A stretch of 64,000 nucleotides of DNA from CAYOFF01 sp964403415 (GTDB lineage Bacteria; Patescibacteriota; Gracilibacteria; Absconditabacterales; Absconditicoccaceae), in the NCBI GenBank assembly GCA_964403415.1, contig CAYOFF010000001.1, positions 558,001-622,000 of the forward strand. Reading direction: 5' to 3'. Under the pieces are notes generated by a model that saw only the letters and a program-made list of their open reading frames with translations, searched no databases and was not told the origin of the DNA. Both the position numbers and the translations under genes were made by a program. Shown here piece by piece: positions 55,982-64,000 of the stretch. Position 1 is the first letter of the stretch; each line of letters starts with the position of its first letter.

Positions 55982-57289
55982 TTAGCGTCTTTTCTTTTTT
56001 TTGGAGTAGGGTGGTTTATTGGTGTGTCTTTGGTAGGTGGTGGTATTTAGCAGGTTGTTATTTGAGGTTTCGTTTTCTATGTCTAGGATGAGTTCTGGGG
56101 GAAGCTCGTCAAGCGTTCTTACTGAGATGGAAATGCCGAGCTGATGTTCGAGTTCTTGTATGTGCTCGCCGTTTCTCCCTATTACTTTGCCTTTGGCGTC
56201 CTCTGGTACATAGATTGTAATTGCTGCGGGTGATACGACATGTACATGTATACTTACGCGGAGTAATTTGGCGAAATAGTCTTCAAGGTAGCGTTTGGCT
56301 ATAGTGAAAATGCCAGAGGTACGTTTGGTTGTAGATGCTTCGACCTGGTCCATTGGCATCACGACAACATTGTCTCCAAAACTATATATTTCGTAGAGGA
56401 TTGTGTCGTGATGTAACTCTTTGACCTGTAGAACAGGACGTGCGAGATCCTCGGAGTGCATACCTGCGGGCGTTTTGACAACTTGTTCGAGGGTCAGAAT
56501 TTGTCAGACACGACCTGCTTGGATGAAGATAACGGTGTCGACAATCTGTGGTATGGTTCACATATCTATTGTTCACAAAAATCTTTGGATACTGTCGATA
56601 GGGCGTGTAGCATGCATGACACCGATAAGTCCAATACCAGTTAGTCTCAAATCCTTGTAGAGGAGGAAATCGCTTGCGTTTCTGACTTCGTCGTATACGG
56701 TATAATCTGGCCTAGAAAGCAGCAAAATATCTCTGATATCGTTGTGGGGTGCATGCGAGAAACTGTATTGTACAATACGATCATCAACAACGAGGTCACG
56801 AGGTGATTCGATGGTTTTGATGATGACATTTTTTTGGACGAGCTCGGCGACAAATGCTTGTGCGAACGTGGTTTTTCATTCTCCTGGTGCTCCTGCAATG
56901 AGAATACCTTTTGCTTTGTCCATAAGCACTGCTCTTGTGGCCGCATCGAGCTCGTAATCTGCTAGAGAGAGTTTTTTGGTAGGTCTTACCACCGTAATCT
57001 CGAGGATGTCTGAGAGTGGGGGACGTACAATTACTATTCTGTAGGCTCATAACTGGAGCACTTGTGAGTGCGGTCTTTCAATTTCTACAAACGCATCATG
57101 TCTGCTCTCACATTCGGCATGAAGATGTGCTATGATATCCTGTATCTCACTCCCTGAGAAGCGATAGGAAAGCTCTTCCATGTGCCATCCACCGGGTTTT
57201 CATTTCTTGGCATAGACAGGCTGCTGCTCCATAATATGGACAGACATCGTTTGCGGATCAAAAAACTTATCCAAAATGCTTGCGGTCAT
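55982..57289 (-). CDS. PilT-like ATPase with C-terminal KH domain
   Basis: This is a 435-residue cytoplasmic ATPase. Walker A is LIAGAPGEGKTTFAQAF, in which the Gly before Lys is TGA-encoded. Walker B is YTVYDEVRNASDF, followed by GIGLIGVMHATRPIDSIQRF, as in PilT/secretion-type ATPases. The C-terminal part contains IYVPEDAKGKVIGRNGEHIQELEHQLG, a KH RNA-binding motif, then a Lys/Arg tail. This domain order occurs in PIN-PilT-KH ATPases, but the PIN domain seems to be lacking at the N-terminus. Start ATG is at 57289, stop TAA at 55982-55984. Confidence 0.83.
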
Positions 57290-57570
57290 AGGAAAGAAAT
57301 GTGGTTGGTGTGTATACACCTAAAATCTTCTATTGACGCTCTTATATATATTTTTACGAAAAATACAAGAAAATCGTACAAGACTGGCTTATTTTAGAGG
57401 AAATATCGCGCGTTTTTGCTCTCGCATATGATGGACGTGAGTCGGATTATGCTTACGGCCATACAAGATCTGTACGTAGAGCATTTGTATGTTTTAGATT
57501 TGCTATTTTTGAGAGTATAGTGTATAGTTAGCCTAGAGGTACTGTGCAGCATTTTACCTGTGTGTGAGCG
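57290..57570. other. longest intergenic gap; possible 30-residue ORF
   Basis: This 281-bp gap separates the divergent PilT-like ATPase gene and a membrane protein gene. It probably holds both promoters (for example TTGACG near 57331 on the plus strand). A 30-codon frame (57428-57520, ATG ATG ... TAG) could be a small peptide, but nothing beyond its openness supports it. No tRNA or other RNA is recognised. Confidence 0.3.
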
Positions 57571-58242
57571 ATGAACGAGACACAACAGCCAATATTTGAC
57601 CAAAAACAACTCGATGAGCTTCTTCATCTGATTTTTGCTGCTAGTAAAGACCGTCTTGCGACATTCGAACCAGAGTTTGATCCTGTGTGACAGGAGCAAA
57701 TCAGAACATATAAGCGTGTGGTATATGATGCATATACGCAATGAAATTATCGTGAATTATTTGTTGCGCTTGAGGTTCTTTTGTCGGCGTTGGAAAAAAT
57801 AGAGATAGCGTATCTTGAGTGGAGAAAACATTGATTGGAGACACATGTAGATACGTACATGAAAGAGGCGTTGGATGCAGTGCAAACCAATACGGCAACA
57901 CCATATATGGAGCCTATAGACGTAGATCAAGGACTGGGTGCATCTATTGTAATGGGCAATGGTAGTGGTAGTGTAGGTACTGATGCGTGATCATCATCGT
58001 TGCCATATGATATGTGGAGAGAAAAAATAGAACGCATCTATACGCAACATGCTGTACATAGGACGATGCGTGGTAGTGGAACATTTTTGGAGATGGTGAT
58101 GATATGGAGTAGTATGGGTATTATGTTGTTGTATATTTTGCGTATGATTACGGCGGGGCCCGTATTGCGGTATGTTATGCTAAGTGTGTGAGCGCTGTGA
58201 CTATTGAGTATGTTTTGGAAATGGATGAGATATACGGTGTAA
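57571..58242 (+). CDS. C-terminally membrane-anchored protein, unknown
   Basis: This 223-residue protein has a helical cytosolic N-terminal region (about residues 1-105), a short Gly/Ser linker (GNGSGSVGTDAGSSS), and two C-terminal hydrophobic helices (about 167-185 and 193-212). No domain is recognised. TGA glycines occur in the linker and near the end. It ends with TAA 42 bp before the next membrane gene, suggesting one operon. Confidence 0.68.
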
Positions 58243-58284
58243 TTTTTTGATAGATTTTTGTAGGAATTCTAATATACACGATGC

Positions 58285-59619
58285 ATGTGACTTCTTATCC
58301 TTGCATTACATACGGGATTTATTTGGTATTTCTCATACATCTGATACTGGTGGATGAGTTTTTTGCCGTTATTGGTGATTAGTGTGGTTATTCTGCATAT
58401 AGGAAATTTTTTGGAAACAGAAAGCATCTCTACGGATGACATGAAATCGCGGGCTGTAAAATATGCTCTTCCTGTGGCATGGACTTCAGTAGTATTTGGT
58501 ATCTGGGGTATCAGTGATGTGTATAGTGGCGGACAGTATGAAGTACCGTTGTTATTGATTCTTGCTCATATGGGACTACGAGTGTGATCTTATGTAGTCT
58601 GATACGAAGATGGAAAACGTATTTTTCAACGATGATATGTGTTTTCGCTAGTTTTGTGGTTGTACTTTTTGTGGAAGGATACGAGTTTTGGGATACGGAT
58701 TCATATGGTGATGATTGCCATAGCGGTAACCATGGCTATGGCTGCGGCGATAGTCTTTATAACACCTCTTTTGGGTGGGACCTACAAAAAGTCAGATACG
58801 TATTTGTTATTTATTACGGGTAATTTGACTGTGCTGTTTGGTATCTATGGATATACTTGGCAACAAGCATACATAGGCACACTTATTGGATTGCTGTACG
58901 TGATGCTGGTGTATATTGTTATGGTGCTTGTACGTCGTTATACGGCGCATATCGAACGACGTGAAGAGAGACAAAAAGATCCGTTTTACTCGATACTTGC
59001 ATGAAGAAAACTCCTAGAGCAGAAGCAACCAATGAAATTAGATCTGCTTCTAGAAGCTCAGGAGTTCTTGGAAAAACTTGACCCATCTACGAAGCTTGCT
59101 ATGAGTATGCTCAATGTGGCTGTTATGATTTTGCTGATATATTTCTTTTTGACACGCCGTGATCAGTTGCCATTATTGGCTCATGAGCTTATTTTTTGGA
59201 GCGGGGTAATTGTGTTTTTTGTGAATTACTTGCTTCTGAGGACGCTTGGGTTTTATCATGAGGTACAGAGGATCGGGTCGTTTTTGCTGATAACATTTGG
59301 AATGTATGCTACAAGTATGCATGTCTTTGGAGGAGAGGTTATTTATTTGCTGCTCTTTGGTATTGCGTGGACTATTCTCAATTCCGCAGCGATGTTTCAT
59401 ACGAGATTTATGGGTCTACATAATTTATTGCAGGTGCAGGACTACTGGTATTGGATAGGATCTATCTTGTTGGCGTCACTGTGTAATCTCTATTTCGTTT
59501 TCTTGCTGCCTATTTCTGGTCAACTTGCTTTTTCGTTGAGTTGTTTGTATTTAGGTGTACAGGGGGTATTGTCGTGGTATACGATCATGTTTGTCAAAAA
59601 GTATGTCAGAGAGACGTAA
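58285..59619 (+). CDS. large polytopic membrane protein, unknown
   Basis: This 444-residue protein has roughly twelve hydrophobic segments. TGA at 59002 joins two parts that look like separate proteins under the standard code, so the true product has a central soluble loop (RRYTAHIERREERQKDPFY ... RKLLEQKQ). Each half has about six helices. It resembles multi-pass transport or envelope proteins in general, but no signature is recognised. ATG 58285 is followed at once by a TGA Gly. It ends with TAA. Confidence 0.7.
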
Positions 59620-59712
59620 CTCTAGAAAATTCTTCAAAAAATATTATTTTCTCGTAATATCGTTTATTGTCAATTCATAATATAGGGGAGAAGACCTCCG
59701 GGTATGTGTTTT

Positions 59713-59741
59713 TTGACAGCTTGACAATTTTTAGGTATCAT
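59713..59741 (+). promoter_or_regulatory. sigma-70-type promoter of giant surface protein
   Basis: TTGACA (59713-59718), a 17-bp spacer and TATCAT (59736-59741) end 31 bases before the ATG at 59773. A second TTGACA begins at 59721 but at wrong spacing. Confidence 0.7.
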
Positions 59742-59772
59742 CTGTACAAGGTATTTTATTCTTATCTTGTAC

Positions 59773-62700
59773 ATGATGAGAAGAAAACAGTGGGTCTATG
59801 GAGCTATGTCGCTTTTGGTAGCGGTTTTTGGGTACGTTGGCCTTCGATCGTCGGCGCTTGTGTCTGCTCAGACAGATATTGGCTGAGGGACTAAGGGGAC
59901 GACCGAATGAACAGCTTGAGTAGATGGCTGAGGGGGTACGTGAACTCCGGGTGGAGGCACGACAACGGGCTGATCTACTACAGGCTGATCTGGTGGGACG
60001 TGTGTGGATGGACAGTCGTGTGAGCCAACTCCTGGAGCGTGTGGTTCCAATGGATCGTGTCTCAACTTCCATTGTGTATGTCGTGGAGGATCGACACCAG
60101 TTTGTGGTGATGGCATCCTTGATAAAACAAAGGAAGAGTGCGACTTGGGAACACTCAATGGACCAAATACTGCGTGTTCTACATCATGTACATTGAATGA
60201 GCCATCATGTGTCGTATTTGCAGACCCATATGCGACGTATGTAGGATCAGGTGTTGAATTTTCACTTTCTGGACTCAATGAACCATATATCCTAGGTGTG
60301 ACCTGATGTGTTATTAGGTATGGAGATGGTCAGACGGGAGCGTTTGATTACCCATGACAGGATCATATCCATGCGTTTGGTTTTACAGGTGTTTTTGATC
60401 ATACTATTTCATGTTTCTATGCATATAGAGGGGTAGAGTGAGTATATCCGGTTATGTGTGAAGGAATTAGGCCTGTAGTGGTGTACGATACGGGTGCAGA
60501 TGCGACATGTGTCAATGTATTTGGTACCATGACGCATTCATATTGTTATTCTAGGGAGTATGGAGAACCAGTGACATGAGATATACGTGAGTTTGTAAGC
60601 GGTGGTGCATCGTTTCAAATCTTTACAGGTAATTTGTATCAACAGCAGGTAAATAGCCTGCTTGCGCTCTGAGCAACTAATATCTCATATACTATTACTG
60701 TGCGTACGGCTGATGGGACGACACTTCCTGTGTATCCTATTTCTGCACCGTATAATTATGCGTATTGGCAGTTTGCCATGGCTTCTGAAGGAGGATTTCC
60801 TATCAAAATCTCTTCTTCAGTAACATTTTTGTATAATGGCGTATATTATCAGTTAAATGGATCAAAAACATATGCTAAAGATCGATATCATCAAGATTGT
60901 GAAGTGCATGATTTTAGTTGGGTGCCACTTTATTGTCAGCCACTAACTCGTCCATGAGTATGTGGATCTGCTAATGAGACGGTGTTTAGTACGCCGCCAT
61001 CCGAAGCAGAATTGTGTGCGGCGGGTACGGTAGCTGCATTGACAGAGACACCATCGTGATGGACATGGACGTGTGTCTGACCATATAATGGGTCAGTGGC
61101 GTCATGTAGCGCAGAAAAACCAATTGATTGTGGTGATGGTACTGTAAATGGTAACGAGCAGTGTGATGATGGCGGTGTTGCTTCTGGAGATGGATGCTCG
61201 GAGGTATGTATGTTTGAAACACCTACGTGTATGTTGTTGGCTGCGCCATGAACGACATATATAGGCTCTGGAGTTATGTTTACGTGATATACAGAGCAGT
61301 CATGGGGATCTTTGTATACCATGGATTTTGGTAATGGTGTGACACTTACGGGACTCAATGGTATGTATTATTTTGATAACTATAATGGATATGGTGCGCC
61401 AGGCGTGTATACTGCTACCTTGTATGTGGCTAATACGTTGCCATGAGCATCGGCGTATTCTGGAAGTTGTGAGGTGGTCCTGACTATGCTGACTAATGCA
61501 CAAGATCCTTTGCCTGAATTTCAAAAAATTGCTGAGGTAAGTCAGAGTGGTGAGATTACTATTATTCATTATACGATCACGGCGTATATTCCTGCTGGGC
61601 AGAATATGGCGACTATTTACGATGGACTTTCTCAGGGTGCTGATATTGCTAGTATTGATACATGATCTCTTAGTGTGGCTCCTCATAGTAGCAATCCAAA
61701 TGCACAATTTGCAGTCGAGGATGTGCAAGGATTCGTAAACTGATACTGAAATGTTTGGGCATATCTTGCGCATATTTCGTGATCTGGTGGTACATGGTTT
61801 ACACTTTCATATGATGTAATTCCTACGACAGGTGGTATGATTTGTAATATTTGCCAGTTATTTGAGGGATGATATGAACTGTCGGATGCACATCAGTGAG
61901 GATGGTTTGCATTGTTTGCTCCTATGACGTATGCGCAACCCTCTCCTATAGATCAAATGGAAATTTGTAGCTTTGTACCTACATTTACCAAGAAGGTACT
62001 TAGTAGTACTCCTTCTACAATTACGTATAGAATTGATGGCACTGTAGCTACGGGCGGTGTGCCATTTATTGTTTCGGATAGTTATGGTACGTTGACTCAA
62101 AATGGCCCATTGACCTATGGCCCTACAGGTGTTCCATGATTGACGTTTACTCCACAAGTATGAGGTGTTGCTGGTGCAACTGGATTTGTCTTGCAGATTG
62201 TAAACACGACTTCTACTACTCAGTCATACTCTATCGTATTTACATTGAATCTTGTTTGACAGGGTGGTGATTGTAATCAAGCTAGATTAGACTGGACGAC
62301 AACATACAATGGTGCATGGTCGACCAATGAGTATATTTCTGATAATCCTGGGACGTTGGAGACGGCTAATGATGAAACATGTGGATGTCCAGCCGGCCAG
62401 ATTTATCAGAACGGTGCATGTAGAGATCAGTCCTGTGATGACGGTACATTACCTTCTGATCAGTGACCTATTGTAGTCTGTAATGTAAATGCGACTGCCG
62501 CAAACCAGTCATATGTGTACGATACGTCGTGTACAGCAGCTTGTGCATATACATGTGCAGATGATACAATTAGAGTAGGAAATACATGTGTAGCCGCTTG
62601 TGATCAGTCTACACTTCCAGCAAATATGCTTGGTGTAGAGATCTGTAGTAATGGTCTTATTCCAGCAGCTGTGACGGGATATCATTATGTAAATGGTGGA

Positions 62701-64000
62701 TGTGCGAATGCGTGAGCAACGCTCTGTCCATTTAGTTGTAGCCAGTGATATACACGGAATGGCTCTGAATGTGTACAAAATGTATGTGAAGGAACGCTTC
62801 CAGCGCATACGAGCTTTTGCGTGTCTCCACAAATTCCAGATACTAACAATGAACCTATAACTTATAACGAAGACTGTGTTGCTCCATTTCCACCAAAAGC
62901 ATGTGATTTTGATTGTGATCCGGGGTATACATGGAATGGTACAGAATGCGTTGTAGCGAATTATATGAGTAAGACAGCGGTGTTGTATGGTTCGACTATC
63001 ACCTATACAATTCAATGAATGGTAACGTCATTTATGCCAGAAACTACGTATTTTGCAGACAGTATTTTGACGGATAATGCAACGATAAATCAAGATGTGT
63101 CCTTTGTCAGCAATGATGGTCTATCGGCAGGAACTATCACATATACCAACGATGGATTTAGCTTTGATCTTACGCGTGATAGCGATGGAGGATCTTTTGT
63201 AATTACGTTTACAGCTCACGCAGAAAGTGGTGGTAATGAAGAAGTCTGTAATGAAGCAACGATTGATGGATGACCAGCTGTTGTCTATTCGGACAATCCA
63301 GAAACCCCTTCACCAAATGATTCTACGGTTAGTGATCCGACATGTGTGAGCGGATACGATCTTGAGATGATAAAATTTGTGCAGCCTACATGGTCGAGTG
63401 AATACTATCCAGAGAATATTGCAGATGGTATTGTATATCATGGTGACTGGTATGTCTATCATATCAAGGTAGTAAATAATGGAGCATGAGACGCACTCAA
63501 TGCGCATGTGACGGATACGTTCCCAGCAGGTGTAACTGCATATTGGTCAGAAAATATTCCTGATGGTGTAACCTTTGTGCCACCGTTGCTTGACGGTGCT
63601 GGATCGTTTACGTGGGATATTGAGAGACTCAATGTGTGAGAGTACCTTGAATTTGATGTTTGGGTAACATTTGATAATAAAGTTGCGTGACTGAGCGCAT
63701 GAGATACCTACTGTAATATAGCAAGAGTGACTTCAAAAGCTGATACTGAACCAGGAAATAATTTTGATGCACGTACATCCAATGATGATGCATGTTTGAC
63801 GCTTGGTGACTGTAAAAATAGAGCATGTAAATGACAAATCTATGCAACAGGTCTTGTATGGACAGTCAACGGTACAACGCAAAACGGTACTATCCGTGTA
63901 GATGGTACATGTGTAGTTGAAGCAACGTGTGATGACAGTGAGACGTTTGAGGCTGATCCAGCAGAACTTGTGTACGGTGAGTCTACGTTTACTCTACCTG
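59773..64000 (+). CDS. giant cysteine-rich multi-repeat surface protein (3' partial)
   Basis: More than 1400 residues lie inside the window and the gene runs off the end. A signal peptide (cleavage near LVSAQT) is followed by a Gly/Thr low-complexity stretch. Then come Cys-rich modules: CVDGQSCEPTPGACGSNGSC, CGDGILDKTKEECDLGTLNG, and CGDGTVNGNEQCDDGGVASGDGCSEVC, which is of the DUF4215 type. Beta-rich domains follow, several EGF/furin-like Cys clusters (62380-62950), and repeated DUF11-like modules (VVNNGAGDALNAHVTDTFPAGV, WDIERLNVGEYLEFDVWVTF). Dozens of in-frame TGAs occur. It is likely an adhesin or cell-contact protein; that role is inferred. Confidence 0.88.

Noticed and set aside
1..64000. 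Mass pseudogenisation suggested by dozens of broken standard-code frames
   Set aside because: The fragments join in one frame when TGA is read as Gly and give full-length families ending at TAA or TAG. This is recoding, not decay.
1..64000. UGA read as tryptophan (code 4, mycoplasma type)
   Set aside because: TGA sits at glycine positions of P-loops, the FAD motif and the TruB MATG motif, while conserved Trp positions use TGG.
1..64000. tRNA, rRNA, tmRNA or CRISPR features
   Set aside because: I scanned the gaps for T-loop-type sequences, long conserved stems and regular repeats and found none that I could defend.

Overview
Organism and genetic code. Nearly every recognisable gene is interrupted by in-frame TGA, and TGA falls where conserved families carry glycine. 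Examples are both flanking glycines of the GxGPAG dinucleotide motif in thioredoxin reductase, the glycine before Lys in a Walker A motif, and both glycines of a calpain QGxxGDC motif. TAA and TAG are the stops that close the reconstructed families. This is genetic code 25 (UGA = Gly), known from the Patescibacteria/CPR lineages Gracilibacteria and Absconditabacteria (SR1). All coordinates here use that code. A standard-code reading would shatter these genes into false pseudogenes. Genes are densely packed, with no intergenic gap above 300 bp, several overlapping gene ends, and truncated versions of core enzymes (TruB apparently without PUA, ThrRS without TGS). This fits a small-genome episymbiont. 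I see no tRNA, rRNA, CRISPR array, transposase or phage module.

Layout. 1-3257: end of an Ig-like repeat surface protein with a C-terminal LPRTG motif, a small membrane protein and a sortase. 3317-6512: truB, an FtsB-like protein, obg, rlmH. 6697-11836: a coiled-coil protein, murD and a calpain-like protease. 12005-16820: pheT, a lone SufB/D-like protein, a small lipoprotein and an RluA-type pseudouridine synthase. 16817-22855: lipoprotein, DUF1801, DUF1461, an SLH-domain esterase, and a run holding a lytic-transglycosylase-like protein and two thiol-redox proteins. 22960-32160: smpB, a TrmB-like regulator, an SPFH protein, a LysRS-HD fusion, a class-A-beta-lactamase-like hydrolase, thrS and a glutamate-type dehydrogenase. 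32344-39451: secreted proteins, miaB, an orphan, trxB. 39476-45874: a split ABC exporter, a TspO-like membrane protein, dinD, hisS. 45915-52315: a second calpain-like protease, dnaB and two divergently transcribed peptidoglycan-lytic proteins. 52407-59619: yebC, DUF167, a DHH phosphoesterase, a divergent pyruvate kinase, a PilT-like ATPase and membrane proteins. 59773-64000: start of a very large cysteine-rich surface protein.

How it may fit together. Housekeeping genes for translation, tRNA and rRNA modification and wall synthesis are interleaved with an envelope and attack-type repertoire: two calpain-like (C2) proteases with the same His-Asn spacing, three peptidoglycan-lytic-type proteins, an SLH esterase, a sortase beside an LPXTG-like substrate, and giant surface proteins. 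This fits a cell-surface-dependent, host-associated lifestyle, but the link is inference. Two small secreted-type genes (15458-15811, 34926-35387) contain no in-frame TGA. The first appears to end at TGA, suggesting recent acquisition from a standard-code donor.
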